Below are positions 1 through 4,830 of a stretch of DNA of 10,245 nt, in pieces. The notes below the pieces were generated by a model. It was not told where the DNA came from. It ran no database searches and saw only the letters and a list, made by a program, of their open reading frames with translations. The DNA lies in assembly GCA_039679375.1 (NCBI GenBank), contig JBDKVA010000084.1, positions 1 through 10,245 on the forward strand, read 5' to 3'. This stretch comes from JBDKVA01 sp039679375. Its GTDB lineage: Bacteria > Bacillota > Clostridia > Acetivibrionales > DTU013. Position numbers and translations under genes: made by a program. How positions within the stretch are numbered: position 1 is the stretch's first letter; each line of letters starts with the position of its first letter.

Positions 1-58
1 CATAAAAAATCTTGAAAAGAGTTCGACGTTAGCATAAAATCAAATCATCGATAAGGTG

Positions 59-117
59 TCCGGATGTTTCCGGTTTACTGTCCGGATGCCTCCGGAATCG
101 CCGTCCGGATACGCCGG
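59..117. repeat. Three CCGG-rich direct repeats (possible IS end)
   Basis: Three near-identical units lie in direct orientation: TCCGGATGTTTCCGG at 59-73, TCCGGATGCCTCCGG at 81-95 and TCCGGATACGCCGG at 104-117. They recur every 22-23 bp with unrelated spacers between them. Each unit is itself a partial inverted repeat (CCGGA...TCCGG). IS21-family insertion sequences are known to carry short multiple repeats at their ends, so this could be the relic of such an end, but no istA or istB coding sequence is visible in the window. The repeats are clear; the link to an IS is a guess. Confidence 0.4.
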
Positions 118-128
118 AATACGCAGGT

Positions 129-341
129 ATGGCTCTTAATCACTTTTCTTTTGAAGCTCATTTTGATCATGATAACACCGCGCTGATTGAGGAACGCTTC
201 CCTTTATCAGAAAAAATGGATATTTATGTGGCGGCAGACAAAGATGGCGCTGTACGTGTAAAGGGCAGTAAAATCGACATTATAGGCAATGTATATTTAA
301 TTTCCCACTCAAAGATTCAGAAATTGGTTGAGACGCTCTAA
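129..341 (+). CDS. Small hypothetical protein (70 aa)
   Basis: This is an open frame of 70 codons that I do not recognise. The product is acidic to neutral and soluble-looking, with alternating hydrophobic residues near its C-terminus (IDIIGNVYLIS) that suggest beta strands. It has no signal peptide, membrane segment or known motif. The ATG follows directly on the CCGG repeats and lacks a convincing ribosome binding site: only AGGT abuts the start. The frame is open upstream to about position 33, so it could also be the 3' end of a gene cut by the repeat region. A short inverted repeat, AATTAGG (340-346) with CCTAATT (361-367), begins within the stop codon. It may be a real small gene, a fragment or chance. 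Confidence 0.3.
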   Translation: MALNHFSFEAHFDHDNTALIEERFPLSEKMDIYVAADKDGAVRVKGSKIDIIGNVYLISHSKIQKLVETL

Positions 342-408
342 TTAGGGTGAGTGGCTGTGACCTAATTTATGCATAGGTTACTCGGCTATATAGACAGACA
401 CAAAAGAA

Positions 409-454
409 AAAGAGCATCAACACAGTATAAGCTAACTGTGGTGGTGTCTCTTTT
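409..454 (+). terminator. Hairpin terminator, probably bidirectional
   Basis: The left arm (AAAGAG at 409-414 and CACAGT at 421-426) pairs with the right arm (ACTGTG at 435-440 and CTCTTT at 448-453) across an eight-base loop. The stretches between the paired blocks match only in part. The right arm runs into TTTT, and the left arm is preceded by an A-rich tract, which would be a U-tract on the other strand. That is the layout of a rho-independent terminator working in either direction. It lies between the small upstream ORF and the MerR remnant. The rest of 342-535 holds no gene that I can support. Confidence 0.55.
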
Positions 455-535
455 ATCATATCGCCGTTTGGTAGTTGGATTATCTACGCTATACAACCCG
501 AGACTACTTCATACATATCAATGACGATTAACTGA

Positions 536-1891
536 ATGGCATTTATTTTTAGTCCCTACTTGACAGCACCTTATGAGCGTGTCGGGCTATTGGAAGCGAA
601 ACGCGCGGACAATAATAACTACAGATATTATGATGAATCGGAAGTTGAACGAATCAAGCAAATCATGGTACTTAGAAAAATGCAGATTTCGATTAAGGAT
701 ATTATCCGTATTTACGAGAATGAGGACATGAGTACGGTTGTCGAGGTATTTGTAAACCGTATCAATGCTATCGACGAAGAAGTCGGAGCATTAACCGAAC
801 TTAAACGCATTACAAATGATTTTTTACAAACCATGCTCAAAAACGGCGTTACTAAAATCACCGCGTTACCTATCATATATGAGCAAATGGAAAAACAGCT
901 TGATACGCTGGAAAGGTGTAAGACTATGAACTACACGGAACTTTCGGCTTTATCGGACAAGCTGGTAAAGCCTGTGGAATCATCGATACTTTCTCTGCCG
1001 TCTATGCGCGTCCTTTCGTCGTTGCGAAAGGACGGCATCTCTGACCCGGACGGATTCTGGCGTTGGGTGCAGACGAAGGGGTTGCCGCAGGGCGAACCGG
1101 GTCAGCATGAGCGATTTGAATTTCAGACAAACATTGGCGATGTATTCATCCTACGGGTTGCCGATGATTTTGTCAACGACGGAGAATATTCCGATTACAT
1201 CCTTGAAGGCTGTCTGTTCGCGGCGGTTGATATTTATTTAGACGAGGATATAGGCGAGCGTTTCCGTGCTTTAATTAAATACTTTGACGGCAACAAATAT
1301 TATCAGATTGATTATAGGAGCGACGGAAGTCTGCGCCATACGGCGATGTTGGAAAATTTGATTTCACCCGACGACCAACGGGAGCTTGTCGCCCTGCTGG
1401 TACCGGTGAAGAAGCGAATGGCCGACCCTGCACTGTTTGACAAGCCGGAAGAAATAACCGGCATTTCCGTTACGGAAATCGAAGCGGCGAACCCGATTTT
1501 ATGGGAGGTCAATGTTCCGCTGGACAAATTGACACAGTCCTCCAAACGATTTCTGATTGTGATAAATGCTGTGCCAGTGTACCCAATCGCCGTTGAACCA
1601 ATGCCCCGCTTGGATTCCGTCCAGTATGCGGCGGCTGTGTTCGGTGATAAGGGTCTTTTCAAGAAAGGATTTGAATTGCTCGTTCGTCAGGGGGATGGTG
1701 TCGGGCAACAAGCTTTCCAGAAGCCCCGCCCGTTTGCAAAGCTGTTTCGTCCTGTCCTTGCGCTCCTGCTCCTTATACTGCTGCGAAAGCTGTTTGCGCT
1801 GATTTTCAAGCTGGCGCATGGTTTCCCCAATGTTTACAATCTTTTCCAATTTCGTTTTAGCCATGATAAAATATCCTCCGTAAAAATATGA
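536..1891 (+). pseudogene. MerR-family regulator remnant, truncated at both ends
   Basis: The open frame of 451 codons contains the second half of a MerR DNA-binding domain at residues 13-50 (PYERVGLLEAK, then YRYYDESEVERIKQI and a KMQISIKDI helix). A helical linker and a long effector-type region follow, up to about residue 332. The usual MerR start (first helix, turn, second helix and the TLRYY strand) is missing. It is replaced by about 12 unrelated residues, directly after an in-frame TGA at 533-535, and there is no ribosome binding site before the ATG. From roughly 1610 to 1864 the frame is the exact antisense of a DUF3847 gene on the minus strand, so the hydrophobic C-terminal part (ALLLLILL and similar) is probably not a real protein sequence. 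The most likely reading is a MerR gene that lost its 5' and 3' ends in rearrangements. A working protein is unlikely. Confidence 0.6.
1499..1864 (-). CDS. DUF3847 family protein, C-terminus replaced
   Basis: The product has 121 residues. Residues 1-84 match the DUF3847 pattern that I know from clostridial conjugative and mobilizable elements: MAKTKLEKI, a charged coiled-coil-like helix with QLENQRKQLSQQYKEQERKDRTKQL in two stretches, CKRAGLLESLLPDT, LTNEQFKSFLEKT and a final RRILDG. Its function is unknown. It usually lies next to mobilization genes. The start at 1864 is chosen because GGAGG (1875-1879) sits about ten bases upstream; longer readings have no such site. After RRILDG the sequence (from HWFNGDWVHWHS onward) does not look like the family, and this is where the opposite-strand MerR remnant begins to make sense. 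The gene has therefore probably been cut and joined to foreign DNA between about 1530 and 1615. Confidence 0.6.
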   Translation of the reverse strand: MAKTKLEKIVNIGETMRQLENQRKQLSQQYKEQERKDRTKQLCKRAGLLESLLPDTIPLTNEQFKSFLEKTLITEHSRRILDGIQAGHWFNGDWVHWHSIYHNQKSFGGLCQFVQRNIDLP

Positions 1892-1902
1892 TTTTGAACG
1901 CA

Positions 1903-1938
1903 AAAATGGCGGCTCCGGTTTCCCGAAGCCGCCATTTT
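1903..1938. terminator. Strong GC-rich hairpin upstream of DUF3847
   Basis: AAAATGGCGGCTCCGG (1903-1918) pairs with CCGAAGCCGCCATTTT (1923-1938) over 16 positions with one mismatch, around a TTTC loop. The arms end in AAAA and TTTT, so it would act as a rho-independent terminator on either strand. On the minus strand it lies about 40 bases before the DUF3847 start and could attenuate that gene or insulate it. On the plus strand it sits 12 bases after the stop of the MerR remnant frame. Confidence 0.6.
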
Positions 1939-2005
1939 GCGGTTGTGATTTAGACAAACCATAAATAATTAAAACCAACCAGCACAGCAACGAACTAACT
2001 ACATT

Positions 2006-2076
2006 GTAAGAGAGGCAGTATCCCTCTCGTGATACTGCTTTCTTACTGTTTTTCCATATTTGTTTGAGCAATGGTT
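2006..2076 (-). pseudogene. tnpW-like N-terminal remnant, copy A (71-bp repeat)
   Basis: Read on the minus strand from 2072, the frame gives AQTNMEKQ, then a stop, then ESSITRGILPLL. This aligns with copy B at 2857-2927 and with the beginning of the small transposon protein TnpW as I remember that family. The start codon has become ATT and there is an in-frame TAA, so it cannot be translated as it stands. By hand I count about 51 identical bases of 71 against copy B, without gaps. The same stretch can fold: GTAAGAGAGGCAGTATC (2006-2022) pairs with GATACTGCTTTCTTAC (2031-2046). It may therefore have a second life as a terminator for a neighbour. The repeat is certain; the TnpW identity is an inference. 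Confidence 0.45.
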
Positions 2077-2087
2077 AGATTCGTAAC

Positions 2088-2104
2088 ACCCAAAAACCTT
2101 GGGT
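2088..2104 (-). terminator. Short hairpin after the antitoxin gene
   Basis: ACCCAA (2088-2093) pairs with TTGGGT (2099-2104) around a five-base loop, 12 bases beyond the antitoxin stop codon. The U-tract on the minus strand is poor, so this is a weak terminator candidate for the toxin-antitoxin operon. Confidence 0.3.
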
Positions 2105-2116
2105 AGATACCTCTTT

Positions 2117-2401
2117 TCAGTTAATCGTAATATGGATTTCCTTGCCAAGGCTGCGGGCGATTTTAGTGACAAAATCCAATGAAGGGTTGTAGGCACCGCT
2201 TTCAAAACGGGATATGTTGGATTTTTGTGTCCCGACACGCAAGGCAAGCTCTTCCTGAGTAATGTTCAGCTGATTCCGAGCATCAATGATTTGTGCGATT
2301 AACTCATAACGAGGTTTTAATTTTTCGTATTCTGCCTTAAATTCCTCGTCCTTCATCAACCTTGCTTTAATATCTTCAAATTTTACTCCTGCTTTACTCA
2401 T
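2117..2401 (-). CDS. XRE-family antitoxin (HigA-like)
   Basis: This 94-residue protein is the probable antitoxin and autorepressor of the toxin encoded just before it. An N-terminal region of about 34 residues, rich in charged residues (KFEDIKARLMKDEEFKAEYEKL), would be the part that contacts the toxin. A Cro/CI-type helix-turn-helix follows at residues 37-90, with TQEELALRVGTQKSNISRFESG as its core, given here in one partial stretch (TQEELALRVG and NISRFESG). The start at 2401 (MSKAG) is preferred over one at 2419, because AGAAGG lies seven bases upstream and the ATG overlaps the toxin stop in ATGAGTAA, an eight-base overlap that implies translational coupling. In family terms such antitoxins bind palindromes in their own promoter, and a perfect one lies at 2801-2820. 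The fold is clear; the HigA label rests on gene order and toxin type. Confidence 0.85.
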   Translation of the reverse strand: MSKAGVKFEDIKARLMKDEEFKAEYEKLKPRYELIAQIIDARNQLNITQEELALRVGTQKSNISRFESGAYNPSLDFVTKIARSLGKEIHITIN

Positions 2402-2759
2402 CTTGACACCTTCTTTCATAATCTATTTTATAGCTTAATGCTTTTTCAAGCTCTTTTTCAGGTGTTTTATTGGTTTTCTTTATAAAGCCATGCAGCAGTA
2501 CAAAGGTATTTTTTTCATATAGAAAGTAAAATATTCTCGTAATATCAGATGAAAACTTTACCCGCAACTCAAACAATCCTTTATAGCGTTCGCCCTTGAT
2601 CGCAGTTGAAAAGGGTTCGCGGATATTAATGCCCAGCTTCTTAAGCAGCAATATGTCGCTGTAAGCTTTGGCGCGTAGCTTTGGATTCAGCGACAGCAAA
2701 AAATCTTCAACAGGGATTTCACCGTTTTCCTTTTGGTAGAATCCTATTTCCCAATCCAA
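2394..2759 (-). CDS. RelE/ParE-superfamily toxin, phage Gp49-like (HigB-like)
   Basis: This 121-residue protein carries the pattern of the phage-derived Gp49-like branch of the RelE/ParE toxins: RYKGLFELRVKFSSDITRIFYF at residues 59-79 (shown here by its key parts YKGLFELR and RIFYF), then VLLHGFIKKTNKTP at 87-100 and a helical tail. Members usually cut mRNA on the ribosome. Here ELR, RIFYF and the KKTxKTP block are all kept, and length is normal, so the toxin may be active. The start is TTG at 2759, preceded by GGGGG about nine bases upstream; no ATG fits. It is the first gene of the pair, as in higBA, and overlaps the antitoxin by eight bases. Transcription probably starts at the promoter with the palindromic operator just upstream. 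A HipBA- or RelBE-type name would be wrong in gene order. Confidence 0.82.
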   Translation of the reverse strand: MDWEIGFYQKENGEIPVEDFLLSLNPKLRAKAYSDILLLKKLGINIREPFSTAIKGERYKGLFELRVKFSSDITRIFYFLYEKNTFVLLHGFIKKTNKTPEKELEKALSYKIDYERRCQDE

Positions 2760-2776
2760 TCCACCGCCCCCTTAAT

Positions 2777-2828
2777 ATTATATGCCTGCTATGATAATGA
2801 TGTTATCATATATGATAACATATGTCAA
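2777..2828 (-). promoter_or_regulatory. Toxin-antitoxin promoter with perfect 20-bp operator
   Basis: TGTTATCATATATGATAACA (2801-2820) is a perfect palindrome, 22 bp if the flanking A and T are counted. A further ATGATAA half-site lies at 2791-2797. On the minus strand a consensus TTGACA (2828-2823) is followed after 17 bp by TAACAT (2805-2800), so the palindrome fills the space between the -35 and -10 boxes and reaches into the -10. A second possible -10, TATAAT, lies at 2782-2777. This is the expected site for autorepression by the XRE antitoxin or the toxin-antitoxin complex. Confidence 0.65.
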
Positions 2829-2851
2829 TGAATATTCACAACCTTTTTAGC

Positions 2852-2923
2852 TCAACGTAAAAGAGGCACTATCCCTTGCGGGACAATGTTTCTCTCTTGC
2901 TTTTCCGTATCGGTTTGGGGCAT
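2852..2923 (-). pseudogene. tnpW-like N-terminal remnant, copy B (71-bp repeat)
   Basis: A minus-strand frame of 23 codons starts with ATG at 2923 and reads MPQTDTEKQ, then an ERNIVPQ stretch, then GIVPLLR and a TGA. Copy A at 2006-2076 is its diverged twin, and both stop resembling each other right after PLL, which suggests that both were cut at the same place. The pattern resembles the first third of TnpW-type proteins of clostridial mobile elements, where PLLR is followed by a conserved strand region absent here. No clear ribosome binding site precedes it. With copy A it brackets the toxin-antitoxin pair in direct orientation. It is a fragment rather than a working gene. Confidence 0.45.
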
Positions 2924-2966
2924 GGTTCAATAAGTTTTCCTATTAAACCGTGCCTTTAGGCTGGTG

Positions 2967-3548
2967 TCAGAGCCCGGACGTTATGCCAAGCAACCTGCAA
3001 AACAAAGCTTTGATGGCTTCTTTTTTAGCCTCTATGTTTTTTTCTCTATTGTTATGGACCACTGCGCTTGTGCCGAAAAGCAGGAAGTCGGTCAATAAAC
3101 CGGCTTCTGTTATTGGCGGTGAAATTTCTCCGTGCCGAATATAGTCATTGATTAGTTCACAAAAAATCGGCCTTATCGATATGAGTGTGTTTTGATGAAG
3201 CATCGTCAATACCTGCGTATTAGCCGCTCCGTAGTTCATGTTTGCGTATTCATCCAAAGAGCTTTCCAGATCCGAGAGAATATGCTCCAGCAAATCCAAA
3301 AAAGATGATTCTTTTCCCTCGCTTATGATATGCTCGATTTTTCCGATGTACGTAATATTGTATTGCTCCAACACCGCTTTAAAAATTTCCTCCTTAGAGG
3401 AAAAATGATGATAAAACATACCGATTTCGCCATTCGCCTCTCCTACGATAGAACGAATAGAGGTTCTCTCATAGCCTTGCTGCAAAAACTGTCGAAATGC
3501 TATTTTGACTAATTCCTGTTTTCTCAATTCAGGCTGCATTCGTGCCAT
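2967..3548 (-). CDS. TetR/AcrR-family transcriptional regulator
   Basis: This 193-residue protein has a standard TetR N-terminus. Helix 1 (ELRKQELVKIAFRQFLQQG) starts at about residue 7, and the helix-turn-helix (TSIRSIVGEANGEIGMFYHHF) occupies about residues 29-49, followed by SSKEEIFKAVL. The remaining 130 residues are the variable helical ligand domain, which gives no ligand. The start at 3548 shares one base with the stop of the amidohydrolase gene (TAATG), so the two are translationally coupled in one operon. The repressor most likely binds the AGAACA-N-TGTTCT sites in the palindrome at 4526-4575 and so controls its own operon, and perhaps the gene pair on the other side. That last step is inferred from position and symmetry. 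Confidence 0.9.
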   Translation of the reverse strand: MARMQPELRKQELVKIAFRQFLQQGYERTSIRSIVGEANGEIGMFYHHFSSKEEIFKAVLEQYNITYIGKIEHIISEGKESSFLDLLEHILSDLESSLDEYANMNYGAANTQVLTMLHQNTLISIRPIFCELINDYIRHGEISPPITEAGLLTDFLLFGTSAVVHNNREKNIEAKKEAIKALFCRLLGITSGL

Positions 3549-4513
3549 TACTCTCTTATCCTTTCTTTCTGTGATGTTTTCATGTATAATGCATGCTCTT
3601 TATTGTAGCTGCGTATTCCCTTTCTAATCAACATAGGCATGACTAGATACCGATATAATGTATTACCCGGATGCAGCCAGTTTCCATGATAAACAGAAGG
3701 CATAACCGGTGTCTCGAAAGTTGTACCAAAGGTAATGGTGGATATTTCATACCCCTCATTACTGCCCATTTTAACAATCATCTCCCCATCTGCATTTGTA
3801 ATCAAAGAACCACCCATTAGCCGGAAATTTTCATTAAAACTTTTCACGCCGAAGCCTCCCATAACTTTGGGGAACGAACCGACAGCATTAACATAAATCG
3901 TTGGTGCTCTCAGGTATTTTGAGTATGTAGCAGCAACCACATAAGGTTGCTGTTCAAAAAGTGCCAGATCCTTTTCAGATATTTGAGTGGTGGTTTTAAA
4001 AGGTGCAGGGCTGGCATGCGGCATCAGCATAAAGTCTATGTTTGCATCTTTCATTCTGTTAAGCCTCTCCGCATAATGGTTGTCAGCACATATACCAATT
4101 CCAATCCTTCCAATATCAGTGTCAATGTATGTGTCTCCTCTACTACGCTTGAAACAGTATGATTCTGCATCTTCCTTACGGATAATACCGCAAATTCTTC
4201 CGTTTGGGCTGCTTAATAAATATGAATTATAAAAATCTTTACCATCCGTCTCGATGAACCCTGCTCCGATATAGATTCCTAATTGCGTAGAAAGTTCGCA
4301 AGCCCACTGCGCAGTCTTTCCGTCTGCCGGTTCAGCTAACTGCCAGATTGCCTGATTGGGAATATACCCGCAACCGGAAAGCTCAGGCAGTACCGCTAGC
4401 TCAACCCCCTGAACTGCCGCTTGTGTAATCATGGAAGCCGCCATGCTGTATCCTGACGCCTGATCTTCGTAATAATTTTTCAACTGTACCATAGCAATTC
4501 TAGCCGTTCTCAT
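3548..4513 (-). CDS. Carbon-nitrogen hydrolase (nitrilase superfamily)
   Basis: This 321-residue cytosolic amidase-like enzyme shows the nitrilase-superfamily triad in its usual places: Glu44 in LPELSGCGY, Lys113 in IIRKEDAES and Cys142 in RIGIGICADNHYAE. The superfamily hydrolyses amides, N-carbamoyl groups or nitriles through a cysteine thioester. The motif after the cysteine (ADNHYAE rather than the common YDxxFPE or WDxWFPE) is atypical, so no substrate is assigned. The tail after residue 270 (NWLHPGNTLYRYLVMPMLI) is an extra segment beyond the catalytic domain. The start at 4513 is chosen over 4537 because AGGAGG lies seven bases upstream; the 4537 reading would start inside the promoter palindrome. 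It is the first gene of an operon with the TetR gene. An N-carbamoylputrescine amidase role would fit the polyamine genes next door but is not shown by the motifs. Confidence 0.85.
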   Translation of the reverse strand: MRTARIAMVQLKNYYEDQASGYSMAASMITQAAVQGVELAVLPELSGCGYIPNQAIWQLAEPADGKTAQWACELSTQLGIYIGAGFIETDGKDFYNSYLLSSPNGRICGIIRKEDAESYCFKRSRGDTYIDTDIGRIGIGICADNHYAERLNRMKDANIDFMLMPHASPAPFKTTTQISEKDLALFEQQPYVVAATYSKYLRAPTIYVNAVGSFPKVMGGFGVKSFNENFRLMGGSLITNADGEMIVKMGSNEGYEISTITFGTTFETPVMPSVYHGNWLHPGNTLYRYLVMPMLIRKGIRSYNKEHALYMKTSQKERIRE

Positions 4514-4525
4514 ATGCAATCCTCC

Positions 4526-4575
4526 TTGACAGAACAATGTTCTTTAATTATAATTAAAGAACATTGTTCTGTCAA
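4526..4575. promoter_or_regulatory. Perfect 50-bp palindrome with two divergent promoters and TetR-type operators
   Basis: All 50 bases are self-complementary about the 4550/4551 axis. On the plus strand TTGACA (4526-4531), a 17-bp spacer and TATAAT (4549-4554) form a full-consensus sigma-A promoter. By symmetry the minus strand has TTGACA (4575-4570), 17 bp and TATAAT (4552-4547). The two -10 boxes overlap, so two polymerases could not open there together. Each arm holds an operator-like AGAACA-N-TGTTCT (4531-4543 and 4558-4570), with centres 27 bp apart. The minus promoter would give a leader of under 30 nt to the amidohydrolase start. The plus promoter points at the polyamine operon, about 270 nt away. 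The adjacent TetR protein is the natural binder. Confidence 0.8.
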
Positions 4576-4662
4576 TCGTGTCTGATATTTATTGCTGCAA
4601 CAGGCGAGAGTGTCGGTATATTTGCCGCTTAAAGGATATCGTGAGCAGAAGTCCGAATGATA

Positions 4663-4691
4663 TTGATTATTTGATATAATTTTTGTATAAT
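4663..4691 (+). promoter_or_regulatory. Promoter upstream of the polyamine operon
   Basis: TTGATT (4663-4668), a 17-bp spacer and a perfect TATAAT (4686-4691) predict transcription from about 4698, leaving a leader of roughly 130 nt. A second TATAAT lies at 4675-4680 but has no good -35 box. This would let the operon be expressed even when the palindromic promoter is repressed. Confidence 0.5.
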
Positions 4692-4694
4692 CAA

Positions 4695-4808
4695 CCTGAA
4701 TGCAAGGTCATAGCGAGGAGCGTACCCCAAAGCAGTTCAAATATCATTGCTGCACATGAGTGTACAGCTTATTCAGGGTCATTGCAGGAAGCGCTTCGCC
4801 GTGGCAAT
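4695..4808 (+). promoter_or_regulatory. Possible structured 5' leader of the polyamine operon
   Basis: CCTGAAT (4695-4701) and ATTCAGG (4771-4777) are perfectly complementary and would close a domain of about 80 nt. Just after it, ATTGC (4781-4785) can pair with GCAAT (4804-4808) around an inner GCG/CGC, close to the GGGGG ribosome binding site at 4821-4825. I do not recognise a known riboswitch class here. The pairing may be chance. The predicted start near 4698 would remove part of the first arm, so only transcripts that begin further upstream would carry the whole structure. Confidence 0.25.
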
Positions 4809-4830
4809 CTTATGAAAATGGGGGGTTGAT

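Noticed and set aside
339..368. AATTAGG/CCTAATT inverted repeat considered as a terminator of the small ORF
   Set aside because: The stem is AT-rich, only seven pairs long and lacks a following T-tract. A much better hairpin lies at 409-454.
1312..1662. Minus-strand frame of 116 codons over the 3' part of the MerR remnant
   Set aside because: Low-complexity Ser/Thr-rich translation without motif; it is a shadow of the MerR and DUF3847 reading frames.
4578..4680. Cysteine-rich frame of about 34 codons starting with GTG between the palindrome and the second promoter
   Set aside because: It has no ribosome binding site and no family resemblance. It ends inside the promoter of the polyamine operon, so it is most likely chance.
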